NCBI GenBank assembly: GCA_036852015.1
Contig: JAANDG010000339.1
Coordinates: forward strand, 96,368 to 160,367
Origin: Pelodera strongyloides
Lineage: Eukaryota > Nematoda > Chromadorea > Rhabditida > Rhabditidae
Direction of reading: 5' to 3'
DNA: 64,000 nucleotides
In this document: positions 37,282 through 50,039 of the stretch, piece after piece
How positions within the stretch are numbered: position 1 is the first letter of the stretch
How the letters are laid out: every line of letters begins with the position of its first letter
The notes under the pieces: model-generated
What the model saw: the letters and a program-made list of their open reading frames with translations, nothing else
What the model was told of the DNA's origin: nothing
Database searches by the model: none
Made by a program: the position numbers and the translations under genes

Positions 37282-37401
37282 TTGGCGTGCAAGCGGCAAC
37301 GTTACGGCGTGGAAAAAAGTGGCACGCCGTTGGCTCTGGCGTGCCGGGTTGCCGGCCGAACCTACGCAGCATGCACGCCCATTGCCGCCTGCACCCCGAA
37401 A
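37282..37401 (+). mobile_element. degenerate GGCGTGCA-type element
   Basis: The left end TTGGCGTGCAAGCGGCAACG is intact and matches the right end of the 36,285-36,489 copy in reverse. The right end is worn to GCCTGCACCCCGAA. The element is GC-rich against AT-rich flanks. Confidence 0.65.
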
Positions 37402-38325
37402 TAGCTGTTTTTAACGGGAGAAAACAGCTTGACTTCATTCAAAAGCCTCGAAATGAATTCGGTGACGTGCTTACATTACGTAGGAATGCAGCAAGGCTTT
37501 TTGTCTAATCTTTTTGCCGTTGAAACAAAAATTTGACTAATCTTACTCAGTCCGGCACTCTATTTAAAATAGGGTATTGCGTGCCGGAAGGAGGAGCTTT
37601 TCGTTCTCTTCAAACCCCATTCAGGTTACTGCAACACCAAGGCCAAACGCTGAGAGGAAGTTGCAAGCGAGAATACCTATAATATCCGAGGACCTACTAT
37701 GCTTACAATTTATTGAAAAGCATTGAAAAAAACGGACACTGATTTATCCATATAGCTTGTACTTCGATAATTTCTCTAATGTGTATATGCGAATGCTCAT
37801 TCACATATAATAATAAGTTTTACTCATAATTAAACAAAATTAATTACGCTTTTGTTCATACAGTATATAAATTGATTCAATTTTAGAGCCACAAACAAGT
37901 ACCTACCTTTTTTTAGCCTAATATGTTAAATTGGGAAATGGGATCTGCGAAACAAATTTGTGTTATATCACGAGAAATTTCATGACTAACAGCGTGCGTA
38001 AATCAATAAAAAAAATTTTTAAACTAGTGATAAACAATAGTGTTATGTGTTAGTTAAACAATCATGTACATTTTCGCTTTGCATAGAAAACATATAAGCT
38101 ATATGTGCGCATATGTACACCGAATTGAAGGAGACATTTTCAATGTTTTGGTTAGTTAGAACAGCCCTGAACGTTACGCAGCCAACGCAGCTGCTGGCAA
38201 ATGCAGGCCTAACCAAAGTTTCAATAGAAAGCAAGGAATATAGTCAGATGATGGACAATATGTAGGCATATATAGAACCAGCTCATTCTAATGTGCGGAG
38301 GATCGGTGTGCTCAATCCGGCAGCA
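37402..38325. other. AT-rich spacer
   Basis: I see no supported gene. Minus-strand open frames at 38,043-38,403 show no family-like sequence. Confidence 0.4.
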
Positions 38326-38329
38326 AGTT

Positions 38330-38475
38330 GTATGATGAAGACAAAACACCAGGGGTACAGGTTGGTGAGTGAAAACACGCACGAACCCCGGAAGCAATTC
38401 CAAATTAATATATTTGACCGAAAAATGGTGTTTTATTAAAACGGTCTATCACTAAGCTAAAGAAACCACCTCCAA
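38330..38475 (-). repeat. fragment shared with the middle of the RTE element
   Basis: On the minus strand this matches 42,645-42,790, including GGTGGTTTCTTTAGCTTAGT, AATAAAACACCAT and GTGCGTGTTTTCACGCACC-like words. It is either a piece of a related RTE or a small element that also inserted in that RTE. Confidence 0.7.
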
Positions 38476-38928
38476 GCACCTCCAATTACGCAAGGAATTT
38501 ATATCCTGCAAAACACGGACATCCTACAGTCAAAGACAAAAAGAGAGCAGAAGCGGACAATAAAACAAGAAATTGGCGGACAGACGAAATATTTGTACAT
38601 AAGTGAAAAGGCCAGAATGAGTACTGGGAGGGCAGCAATATGACGACACGCTTGCAAAAACAGCAATAAGGGGGCAAAAGAGGACAATGTACGTTCACAT
38701 ACATCACGCAACACAATAAGACGTAAGATGGTAACAAAATAAGGATTAAATGAATCAGTCAAGAGAGTGGAGATAGTGCTCACGGGAGTGCGAGCGAACA
38801 ATCACACGCAAACATTGTGTAGGTTCAGCGATGCCCAGCGGATCTTACACACTAACAAGAGCCTAAACTAATGGTATAATCGTACTCCATTTGCCCTTGT
38901 AACAGTTCATGTGGAACGTGACAATGGT

Positions 38929-41900
38929 TTAGGGAGGCACAGGGACAGACGCAACGTGTGGTGTCTGTTTGAAGATGCTGTCTTTGAAATTATGCTGGCA
39001 GAACTCGACAAAAGCACCCACTGAGGGTGTGCGATCGAACAACACCTAAAATAAATAATAAATCTATAACAAGGAACAAGATCCTCCAGAAAACACTATA
39101 TGTGAAGCCTCATCAATGATTTTTAGCGCTTATTACTGTGACGGCCTTTGGAACACCACGAAGTCGAAATACGTAAAGAGCAGCGCATACGCATACTGCA
39201 TACCTGATCAAATATATCGGGATCAGAGACGAGTGGAAAGAGCAAGAGACAAAGTTCTCGAGAATAAGGCGGAGCGATGATATCCAGCACCTGCAAGAAA
39301 CAAACGTAGCTATTCCATCAATTTAATCACGCGTGTTTCTTAGCTGCTATACAATTGATCCTAACGGCCAACGTAAGAACAAAGAAGGAAGGAAAGGATG
39401 AGAGCAATAATAATGGGGTTTCCAAGTTCGCGAATCGCACATACGAAAATGTCAATGTCAAATGCCCGTCCATGTTTAAGTCATTTTACATTACATGCAT
39501 GTCAATTGCCTACCGTAACCCATGCGAACGCATTTGACATGGTCCTGCAGCGAAAATGCATCAGACCCGTGCTGCTTGAATGCTATTTGAAATAGACGAC
39601 CCGCCACACATTTTGAAATAGATCCGTACTAGATTCAAAATCGCGCGGGGACAATGTCATTGTCATTTACATCGACAGGCATTTGTCATTTTCGCAAGTG
39701 AGAATCGCATACATGGAAACCCCATAAACTGTCAAGATTCAGGAGAAAATTAAACTACAAGGTTACACGAGAAGATACGGAAATAAATAATAGAAAAGAT
39801 AAACACAGGAAGCTGTACCATATATACATATATATATATATACACCCTAACTGACCTCGACAGAAAAGTAGCGAACTAGACTCGCATCAATGAGAGCTTC
39901 GTTGTACATGGATATGATCTGCAAAATTAACTAAAATTCGCAATAAATTACGTTGCTCTTGTTATCTATTAACATTTCTATTAACTATTTGGGGATAGGC
40001 GCGCCTAGCCCCAAATAGTTAATAGAAATGCGATAGCGAGCCTAGCCCTTTTTGGTTCTAGTATTATCTATTAACTTCTCCAGTATCAATAAACAGAACT
40101 ACAACTTAACTAGCCTCTCAAATTGACAAGCGATGATTGAACATTTTTTATCATTGAAAGACAATAAACGTGTTTAAAAACACTGCTGAACGGCCAACCA
40201 ACCTTTTCCAACACTGGCAGAGCGGAACCGACACTAAGTAGATGCACAAATCTATCTACTACAGCTCTTTGTCGCACCATAATCACCTGAAAAAACAGAG
40301 AGATTGCTTGTTCCTTTTGAAAGCCGATGCGGACTACAAAAACCACAACACAACGACAACCGAGCTGGTGGTAGGTGATTTAATAAATGGAAACGAAAAT
40401 GTAATAGGAATTTGTAACGTACAGTTCACCAATTCGTATTATTTCTTTTCAGAGAACATACAATTTAGAATGTCTAGGTTTTAGGGAATTAGCTTCTTAA
40501 AACAACTACATAACCCCTCTCTGAACCCGACTCGCCCGCCGGACCTCGCCTACACTATCCCTGCAGGAGCCGCTCTGTTCGACTACTTCTACAGGACCAA
40601 CTGAACCGCTCTACAACAACTATCTTTCTCCAGATACATATACTAATAAAGCATATATCACAGAAAAAAATGATAATTCCTAAACGAGTTTTCCAATGGT
40701 CAATTACCTCGGCTGCTTCGTTTTCAGCAGAAACTTTGTCGTACAGCATAGAGCAGAGCGAAAAGGCCGTTGGTTGAAGATTGGGATGTTGTGATGAGAT
40801 GTGATCGAGGAGAACATAACACCATGTAGGAGCATCCCCTACAATTTACCTAATGCAAATACTATATGAAAATACCGGGGTCATCGGCTATGGTTGTTTT
40901 AATCTAAATCACTAAAATTTTTATAATCATCTCTCGCTTCTAACCTAACATCCACATCCCTTGTTACTCTTCATCTCCGGCTTGTTCCTTTATATTACAT
41001 AATGGAATGACAGAACGTGTTTTATAAACAACATACCGAGACGACTTTCCGAAAGCAACAAAGTCCCAACAAAGTGTAAAAGACCGGATGCTACTACGGG
41101 CACACGCGCCTCACTGAAATCGAAGCAGAAATATATGAACATTATGAATAAAAAGCTCAAATCCTCCCATTTTATTGCGCTCCAACGCCCCATCCATTCT
41201 CAATTACGAGGAAAACGGAAACATTTTCGTAAAGCAAGCTACATTCATCACATAGCTCGAGACTCGAATCAGAAACGGGCAATTTTGGCTTTTCCGAGTT
41301 CCGCCCCCAGCGTCAGCTCAAATGCGACTAGTAAAAGATAGTAACTGGAAATTGGCACCCGCAGGACGTATTGCCAAAACTAACTCTGTCAAAGTCAAAT
41401 CAGCAAAGACCCCGAGTTCCGTGCGCCGCAAGGCAGGGGTGCTATAGCAATCTCACGGCCGTAGGGAACCATAATTTTTCCTATTTTCATATATCTACGT
41501 TTAACGCCCGGACGCTGCACAAGGACGCTGATGTCGATCAGTTGATCGGCGAGCTCGATAATGTGAACGCTGGCATCGTTGCTATCCAAGAAACGCGGTC
41601 CAAGGAGAGCAAGTGCAAGACCTGGCACAGTGGCCACCGTGTGCTCATTGGAGCCAGAGAGGAGAGGTCGAGGTCTCGCGGTGTGGGCTTCATAGTCCCC
41701 CCAGAATACCTGCCATATATCAGCGATATGAGAGCAGTCAGCCCGCGTGTGGCGGTCCTTCATGGCGAAGTGAAACGTGTGACATTCACCGTTGTTAACG
41801 TGTACGCTCCCACCAGCGAGTATGACGACGAGGTCGTGGAGGAGCTTTATGATGACATTGAGCGAGAACTGACGAACAGTCGTGCACATGTCAAGCTTGT

Positions 41901-44900
41901 CGTCGGGACTTCAACGCGTCCATCGGTCCCAGGGACGATGGGGAGACGTACGTTGGGCACTACGCTGCAGACACCGTAATGACCGTAGTCAACGGCTAGC
42001 AGATTTTGCGGAAAGTCAGTGCATGTACGTGTTGAACACCATGTTCCAACAACGAAAGCGTAGACTTTGGACGTGGCAGAGCCCGCAAGGTGCAAGAAAC
42101 AGCTGGACTATGTCCTTTGCAACGACGCCCATCGGGTCGTTGACTGTAAGATCGTCGGTAGAAGCTGGTGCGGCTCAAGTTCAGATCACCGCTTGGTCAA
42201 GTCCATCATCAACTTTGGTTCTGTTAAGTTCAGAAGGCGCACCTCCAGGCGTGGAGACGTTGATCCGGGTCTAGCCCGTGCTATAATGAACCAAGTGGAC
42301 TGGTCGAGGTACGGTTCACCTCAGTCGTACTCCGAACTGAGCCGGGAATTGGCGAGGGCATCAGCTGAGGCTAGGCCGGTCATTCGTGCTCATCCTAGAG
42401 AAAGACTGACGTCGAAGACCATTGAATTGATCCGTGAGAGACGAAAAAGGCTACATCAGGGTCAAAACGTACAGAGCCTCAGTCGCGACCTACGAAAGAT
42501 GGTTGAAGCAGACTACAAGAGCTTTAACGAGGTTAAAGCTCTCGAAGCGGCCGAGCGTCTATGTCCATGAAGAAAGTACGCCAACGCTATTTCTTGCATA
42601 AGGAGGCAACTGTGGCCATGATGGCAGGGTATAAATTCCGCGCGTAAATGGAAGTGGCTGGAGGTGGTTTCTTTAGCTTAGTGATAGACCGTTTTAATAA
42701 AACACCATGTTTCGGTCAAATATATTAATTTGGAATTGCTTCCGGAGGTGGTTCGTGCGTGTTTTCACGCACCAACATGTACCCCTGCATGATGGACAAA
42801 GACGGTACTTTGAAGACCAAGATCCAGGATATTGCCGATATCATCAAAGATTTCTACGGGGATCTCTTTGCTTCGAAGAAGCGTGTTCCGAAATCAGGCA
42901 TTAAAGTGAATGAGGACGTGCCGGAGTTCATGGAGAGCGAGGTTGAACATGCTTTGAAGAGAATGCCTAATAACAGTGCTCCTGGCAATGATGGCATTTC
43001 CATTGATCTAGTCAAGTACGCTAAGAATTGCACTCTATCCGCGGTTTGCAGGTTGTTCAACAATATCATCTCAATGAAAATCGTCCCTGAGAACTGGAAA
43101 GTGGAAAGGTAGTAACACCATCCTGATCCATAAGAAGGGAAGCAAAGAGGACATAAACAACTATCGTCCAACTAGCGTTGATGTCACAGCTGTCAAAGCT
43201 CTTTTCTCGCGTCATCTTGAACCTTAGCAAGTGGCTGGAAGAAGGCAATAGAAGAGAGCAGGCAGGCTTTCGAGGCGGGTACTCGACTATTGACCACATT
43301 CGCACCGTGTGTCAAGAAGTTATCGAGCGGTCTAGGGAGTACAAGATACCCCTCTGTATGTTGTTTGTCGACTTCAAGAAGGCGTTCGATTCGGTTGAGA
43401 AGCAGGCGGTCCTCAGTGCTCTGAAACATCACGCAGCGCCAGAGAGCTACGTGTCTATGATAGACGAGCTGTATACCCAGTGCGCCACGGACATCCAACT
43501 CCTTCATACACCAGTTAAGGTGCCCGTTGAGCGCGGAGTCAAACAAGGGGATGTCATTTCACCCACTCTGTTTTTTGCTTCTCTGGAATGTGCTTTGAGA
43601 GACGCCAACATGTCCGGTGGTTATGACATTGACGGGGAAACATTATAGTTTTTACTGTTTGCCGACGATGTGGTTCTTATAGCCAAAGACCCATGTACAC
43701 TGCAGAAAAACCTAAACGAACTAATTTGAGTAACGTCGCTAATAGGTCTTGAAGCCCACCCAGGCAAGACGCAGTGGATGGCTAACGATCATTGTCCAAA
43801 CGGCGGTGCATACATACGTACTGGCAACAGCACGCTCGAAAAGGTCGGGAAGTATGTCTACCTTGGACGCGAGGTTAACCCCAGCAACAGCCTCACCGCC
43901 GAACTCTCTAGGCGTAAACAGTCTGGGTGGAAGGCTTTCTGGAAGCTACGAGATGTACTCACCAATGTGAGCTGTCAAAAGAAGTGAAAGCCAAGGTGTT
44001 TAACACGCATGTGCTGCCAGCAATGACCTATGCTTCCGAAACTTGGTGCACGACAAAGAAAGACGAAGAATCCTTACTTGTCACCCAGAGAGCCATGGAG
44101 CGTAAGATGGTAGGCACGCGCCTCCGGGATAGTATGTCAAACTCAAACGTCACACTTCGAGAAAAGTCCGGAGTAGATGATATAATTGATATGATATACA
44201 GCTCGAAACATCGATGGGCTGGTCATGTCATTCGTAGAAATGACAATCGATGGACCACTCGGGTCACAGAATGGCGTCCCCGCGATTACAAGCGTCCTCA
44301 AGGGCGACCGCCAACGAGATGGGCAGACCCGATGGTTAAATCATTTGGACGTGCATGGAATAGCATCGCAAGATGCAGGTCTTCATGGCGTAGTTGCGAC
44401 CTGCGCTGTTGGCGAGCCAACAGCTGATATAACGGTCTTCAAGGTATTCAAGGTAAGTTAGCTGGAAATAAAAACGCACACATTAGGCAATCAGTAGTGA
44501 ATTAAGAAATACCGCAACAGATCTGGCAATTCAGATACGATCTCGTCAGTGCTTTCCACACTGCTCGCTGCCCGTTCAATCGATGACCGACAATAGTCCA
44601 GTTCAACACGTGATTGCTAGAAAAAAAATAAAAAATAATTGTGACCCAAACATATTAACTTCAAAATAACATTAGCTTTTATTAACGAAAACATACCACC
44701 CGGCGTCCGTTCCGAACGGTTTCCGATACGGAAGAAACGTACGCAAGTAAGTAGATGTACTTGTCACGGTGTTCATGATTCATCTGAAGAAAAATGAGCA
44801 TACATCGCTATCCAGCATATAGAACTGTTGTATAGCATCAAACAACGCAACTAATATAAATATCATCCTGTACGTCGAGTTCTGCTGCTATTATCCTACT

Positions 44901-47008
44901 TTACATGTGGTCCAAAACCGAATCCTTCAAAAAGTTTTATAATATATTGTATTGAACCGCTCGTACCTCGTACTGAACACGAACTCCTTATTTTAGGGTC
45001 GACGATGGGAAGAAAACTACCCCCTTGTTGTGGGGAGTCATATTCCCATTTGGGTAGTCATCTACCATGGGGTAGTATTCTTTAACTTTACCGCGACAAA
45101 CTAACCTTCGGTCCATCACAATGGAATAGAGCGTCGATGAGCATCTCAATAAACAAGGGATCGCGCACCGCTTCAACGGGTGGGGGTACAGGAGAGATGT
45201 ACTGCTGCAAACTCACATAATGAAACACAGTCACACCACTATGTGTAGATAAACGTAAGTAACACCCCCTCTCTGGAAATAACTTGCTTTTGCTTTTCAT
45301 ATCTCACGATTCATATAAGAGAAATAATGCCAACAATTATAATTGAGAACACAAACCTGATATATGTGAGCAATATCCGCTGGGTTCAACTCTCCTTTAC
45401 TAGTCATAGTCAGCAGAGCTGGTGCGACACGCTTCACCTAAAACCGACAAAGAATCAAAGAAATATCAAATGCACAAAAAAAAGTCGAAAATAAAATCCA
45501 CATAATTTTGAGCGCTTAGGAAACGTCACAAAGGTAAGGGTAATTTAAAAGGTTGTGTTTGCAAGGAGAAGGGCGAAGACGTTTACTCCGGTTGAAAACA
45601 TCTCATAGCAATCGCAATCCTCAAAACAAAGAAAGACTTACTTCGTCAGGGTTGTTTTTGAAGGCTACTACCTACGGTACTACGTCAGGGTTACTGTTTT
45701 TGAAGACTACTACCTACGGTACTACGTCAGGGTTACCGTTTTTGAAGACTACTACCTACGGCACTACGTCAGGGTTGCCGCTTTTGAAGACTACAACCTA
45801 CGGTACTACGTCAGGGTTACCGTTTTTGAAGACTACTACCTACGGTACTACGTCAGGGTTACCGTTTTTGAAGACTACTACCTACGGTACTACGTCAGGG
45901 TTACCGTTTTTGAAGACTACTACCTACGGTACTACGTAAGGGTTACCGTTTTTGAAGACTACTACCTACGGTACTACGTCAGGGTTACCGTTTTGAAGAC
46001 TACTACCTACGGTACTACGTCAGGGTTACCGTTTTTGAAGACTACTACCTATGGTACTACGTCAGGGTTACCGTTTTTGAAGACTACTACCTACGGTACC
46101 ACGTGGCGGCCACAAACAGTACTTTCGCTTCCGCTTCTCAAAACTATACAAAAAAAATCACCTGGTCCTCAACCTCTTGCATTAATGGAATCATAGCACA
46201 TCTAATGGCAGTCGTGTCTTGCTCTCGACCTTCAATCAAAAATAACATAAGCAAACATGGATATTCGATCGAAGTGGTTGGCTTCCTTTTGTCTAATCAC
46301 ACTATCGAAATGCAACACTAAACTAACCCTCCTTTTCATCTTTGCAAACAGAACATATTTTATCTATTAATTACCGAAGAAGGTGATGCTTTACCTTACG
46401 AACCATTAAAGAACACGCATGCGACAAAAGAGCGGAGCACTAATCCTACCTTTCATTGCTAAACGCAAAGATTCCATTACGTGAACACAAGCAGCAGCAA
46501 TCATCCCACTTTCTTGACGAGATAATATCTAAAAGATGAGATAGTGCCTAGTGACAAGATAATACAACAAGACCACACGCCGTGGGATAAATGCTTGAAA
46601 TACAAGGTCCGGCCAGGGGGTGGTTTTAGGTCGAAGGTCGAACCGACGAACCACGCCATCTGCCCCATTAACAAAAATAAAAACAATTACAAACACTAAC
46701 CGAAAAAAACGCACATCCAAGAGAGCCGTCGTGTAGACATACGAGTGCTCGGAGTGGCATGCAACTCGAACCTGCAATAATATACAAGAATAAAAAAATG
46801 TCCAGAGGTCGGTGACATTAAACTACAAATCCCTCGTCCCTCTAAACATTTCACGCATAAGCTCACCAAATCTTCAAAAGCCCGTTCATACTTCTCCGTG
46901 TATTCGCCTCGACGATGTTCTTTGAGAACAGTTCTCAAAGTAGTCAACAAAACACGAGAGAAAATCTCCAACTGAAATGGTTGGACTGATTACGAGATCT
47001 TATCATAT

Positions 47009-47053
<45 letters not shown>

Positions 47054-49638
47054 TATTATATAAAGGAGAAGAGTTTACTTTTTTGTTTGTGTGAACATAA
47101 CGAAAAAAGTTCATAAAGTTTGAATATGTTACAATCGAAATCGACCACATAAAACAAACGCGTCCGGCCTCGGGTGAAGTTCGAACCTGCCATCTCTGGC
47201 TTCATAGTCCAGCGCTCTACCTACTGCGCTGTACTGGCTTATGACAAGAGAATATTTCCGCTCTACACAAGAGAACTTTCAATGTCAAATTGTTTTCCAG
47301 GATCCACAATTATACGTTTTCCCAATCATATATGTAACGTAACGTGTGAAGTAGAGAGGGAAGGAGGCAGACTCATAACTTTCTTTTAATAGGGTACCAA
47401 TCGACCGAAGGCCGATACCTCCAGTCGGCTTCATCCGGCTGGCGTAAGATAAAAGAACAGTATGTCTATGTAATCGCCCTGTAGGTGAATTGTTAGGAAG
47501 TGAGCTAAAACGTATTATATTAGGTCGCACTTCCTATAGATTTCGATAGACATTTAGCATATCACTATTGTCTGTGTTACCTCAATAACGTAACTATTAG
47601 CATATGAGACTAGCTATATAAGACGATGATATTGCTGCTATGATGTCACAGCCCCCGCTGAATAAACTCGTCATCTACACTGGTGTGCCGTTACAACATG
47701 ATAACAGCCCCAGACGGAAATTTCAGTGTTCTGTCGAGCCGACGAAGGTCAGCCCTTCGAGAAAAGAGGACTGATAAACTAACATGAAAAAAGAATGGGA
47801 TTTAATTGTTTCACCAATGACTAACCTGTTGGGCCGCGGTGTTCACATTTGAAATTTCCGACTGAAATCCGGCATCAGAAATTAATTTAACGGCAAAGTT
47901 GAGCATTAGACAATGAGGGTGGAGGTCAATGAGGCTGTACACAACCGTACGCCACCGCCTGGAGAGAAGATAAAGGTAGATAGTTTTGCAAGAAACTCAT
48001 AGTAAAGCAAATGAATAACTAGTGAAGGTTTATACTTAACGTTTATAAACAACACAACCCTATGCTAAATACCGTCAAAAGACAATTCTTGCGGATATTA
48101 GTGACGCACACCTGTGAGCAATAAGATTGGGTAGGAATTCGATTCCGCCACCACCTTCTTCAAATATACGGTCAGCACATGAAGGAAGAAAGTGACGTGT
48201 GAGGAGAGTAGCCAGGGAGCCTAAAAACTCTACTAATGTTTCAGACCACCAAAACATGTGCTCGATTTTTATTCCTCTTTTCAAAAAATAGTTAACTAAG
48301 GAAAGCATCACCCTTAATTAGCTCACCTTCCAAGCAATCGTTGATGGCCGTTTGCACCGGAGCCATTTTCTTTTCCGCTTCCTTGTCCTTTTCGGATTCT
48401 TTCTTTACACGAACCCGTCCATGACGCGTTGGCTGAATAAAATCTGCTAGCTATAAGGGCGCGTTCGGGATTGCGAAAAGAAAGAAAAGAAATCAAAAAA
48501 GTAGTTCGGGATGGCCGGTCGGAAATGTAAATCTTTTCCACAGTACACATAGCCCGTGGGCACAGAGGCATTCAAATTGTCTCCAAATAGTTCTGCATAT
48601 CTAAATATAAGTGGTCTCTGTGCCCACGGGCTATATGTACTGTGGAAAAGATTTACATTTCCGACCGGCCATCCCGAACTACTTTTTTGATTTCTTTTCT
48701 TTCTTTTCGCAATCCCGAACGCGCCCTAAACGTTTTTACGTCCGTCATTCACCACGTACACTTTAGATCGAAGATCGAATTTTCATTGTACTGATGTTCG
48801 AGCTTTCCTTGCCGCCTGAGGCTAATTTTGGACAATGGCTGTACACAAGACTTTGGCTTAAACAATGAATCTAAAAACTGATAAAACATATGCGTAATGC
48901 GCGTGGTATTGATATGCATAAATAATGGAATGAAGTGTGAAGTGTGAACTATTGAGGATACCCAAAAACACTCGGTTTCAATATGTTTGCTCCATGGCCA
49001 TTTAAAATAAATAGTCTAAAAGCTCGTGGATAACACAACTCACATTTTAACAACCTGTTCGTTGTTTTGTAACAATGTACAACAAAGAGGTTAATGCGGT
49101 TGCCTTAAACTAACCTGTCTACGCCTGGTTGCCTTCACTTCGCCTTTTGGCTCGAGAGGCTTTTCATTCGTATTTGCTTCATCTGTTTCCAGTACACCCG
49201 TTTCTTCATTTGTGGCATGTTGTTCTACTCCAAGATCAGTCATCCAGTCACACATCAGGCTGCATAGCTAGAACATTGATAACTACAGAAAGGGAAACAG
49301 GACTACTGCTACAGAAGCACAAGTAGATTGATGTATAATAATGGAATGAATAAGTATTTACCTGTGCATGACCGACATAGTTATCACTGAGCAGTTCAGC
49401 TGCCTCTTCCAATTTGCCTCCACCGTCTACTAGTGCTGACACGACCATTTCAACTTGAGGATCCATGATAAAGTCGAGGGCTAAATATACACGATATATT
49501 CACAATATTCACAAGCACTTGATTTCACAAGATTTCTCCATGCACTAATGAGTATAAAAGCTAAAACTTACTCTTGAGACGAACAAGCGCTGAAGAATAA
49601 TCAAGTTCATACTGCAAAGAACCACTAGGTTCACACAT
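38929..49638 (-). CDS. NELFCD: NELF-C/D, negative elongation factor subunit (complete, left-arm copy)
   Basis: Twenty minus-strand exons, all in phase, give 666 codons. Exons: 49,572-49,638, 49,362-49,480, 49,115-49,267, 48,327-48,432, 48,112-48,295, 47,826-47,958, 46,867-46,971, 46,715-46,771, 46,450-46,528, 46,162-46,229, 45,357-45,437, 45,106-45,204, 44,697-44,783, 44,513-44,616, 41,037-41,113, 40,708-40,838, 40,203-40,286, 39,856-39,918, 39,204-39,290, 38,929-39,045. Family blocks in order: [17 protein letters not shown] and [103 protein letters not shown] joins NELF-A, -B and -E to hold RNA polymerase II paused near promoters in the nucleus. The start ATG is nine bases after a TTTCAG acceptor and no upstream exon was found, suggesting trans-splicing. 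Intron 14 holds a 3-kb RTE; intron 4 is only 31 bp. Confidence 0.95.
39411..39728 (+). mobile_element. foldback element in NELF-C/D intron 18
   Basis: ATGGGGTTTCCAAGTTCGCG at the left pairs with a diverged CGCATACATGGAAACCCCAT at the right. GACAGGCATTTGTCATTTTCGC near the right end also occurs at 34,769-34,790, and a related GGGGTTCCATGTATGC word is found at 23,133. Confidence 0.65.
39973..40029. repeat. perfect short hairpin with GGCGCGCC centre
   Basis: ATTTCTATTAACTATTTGGGG and its exact complement flank ATAGGCGCGCCTA, inside a NELF-C/D intron. Its role is unknown; it may be a remnant of a small foldback element. Confidence 0.8.
41371..44455 (+). mobile_element. RTE-clade non-LTR retrotransposon, left-arm copy, defective
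   Basis: Plus strand, antisense to NELF-C/D and inside its intron 14. The endonuclease region begins near 41,490 ([39 protein letters not shown]) with SSDHRLVKS near 42,185. The reverse transcriptase region is at 42,760-43,700: [63 protein letters not shown] and LFADDVVLI, the catalytic Asp pair. The C-terminal end has [20 protein letters not shown] and [10 protein letters not shown], usual in nematode RTEs. Frames are broken near 41,908, 41,980, 42,567, 43,110 and 43,648, so it is inactive. A block of about 130 bp at 42,645-42,770 without coding sense separates endonuclease and reverse transcriptase. The 3' end is a short TTCAAGGTA repeat. Confidence 0.92.
45640..46110 (+). repeat. 42-bp minisatellite, about 11 copies, in NELF-C/D intron
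   Basis: The unit contains TACGTCAGGGTTACCG, TTTTTGAAGACTACTACC and TACGGTAC. Since 42 is a multiple of three, a plus-strand frame stays open as [14 protein letters not shown] repeats, but it lies in an intron antisense to the gene. Units are more than 95% alike; one has lost a T. Confidence 0.95.
47008..47052. repeat. (TA)n tract
   Basis: A TA microsatellite of about 22 units lies at the tail of the tRNA-like SINE and inside NELF-C/D intron 6. Its counterpart at 58,790-58,830 is broken into TATATA blocks. Confidence 0.85.
47050..47245 (-). mobile_element. tRNA-derived SINE, left arm
   Basis: On the minus strand the head has an A-box-like AGCGCAGTAGGTAGAGCGC and a B-box-like GCAGGTTCGAACTTC about 40 bases later, then a non-tRNA body, CTTTATATAATAAGA and a (TA)n tail. 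The T-arm does not pair as a true tRNA, so this is not a tRNA gene. Confidence 0.7.
48457..48726 (+). mobile_element. Harbinger-like foldback MITE in NELF-C/D intron 3, left arm
   Basis: Ends GGGCGCGTTCGGGATTGCG and CGCAATCCCGAACGCGCCC, flanked on both sides by TAA. Nearly perfect self-complementarity around a CTCCAAATAGTTCTGC loop. The copy in the other arm is about 25 bp shorter through single-base losses. Confidence 0.85.
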
Positions 49639-49683
49639 CTGATCCAACTGAAAGGAGGCAAACGATTACATAAGAAACTGTGG

Positions 49684-49860
49684 ATTTAGAAACCAGTCGG
49701 CTAACGCCGCCTGAGGCGACTTACATGGAAATATGATTGGTTTAGCACGGGCATACTTATGTACAAAGCTTCAAACATATCATAAGAAATTCACGTAATA
49801 GGAAACAATTTGCATATGCATACTTCGATATTGAGCCGCGAAACTCTTTTTATACCCGAA
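49684..49860 (-). repeat. Helitron-like 3' region, left arm
   Basis: Read on the minus strand it ends GTCGCCTCAGGCGGCG..GCCGACTGG, matching 21,766-21,997. The 5' end was not found here. A mirror copy lies at 56,030-56,190. Confidence 0.55.
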
Positions 49861-50039
49861 CACGAAAAAATAATAGTGCTGAGGCCATATTCAACACTCC
49901 GATTCCCTCGGGGAAATATTCCCTGGGGACAGAAAATAGCATTCTAAAGTGAGACACGCAGAGAAAAAGACTTCTGAGAAGAGAAAAAGAAAAAGAAAAA
50001 AAGAGAGAACCGCGCGAGCGCTACATTCTGAACCACGCC

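Noticed and set aside
38486..38801. Minus-strand Leu/Cys-rich frames with possible membrane helices
   Set aside because: No splice-consistent neighbours, no family resemblance, and it lies in the 3' flank of NELF-C/D.
45553..45939. 128-residue plus-strand protein
   Set aside because: It is the 42-bp minisatellite inside a NELF-C/D intron; open frame is expected for a unit divisible by three.
47160..47235. tRNA gene on the minus strand
   Set aside because: A- and B-box words are present, but the T-arm and acceptor stem do not pair, and it continues into a SINE body.
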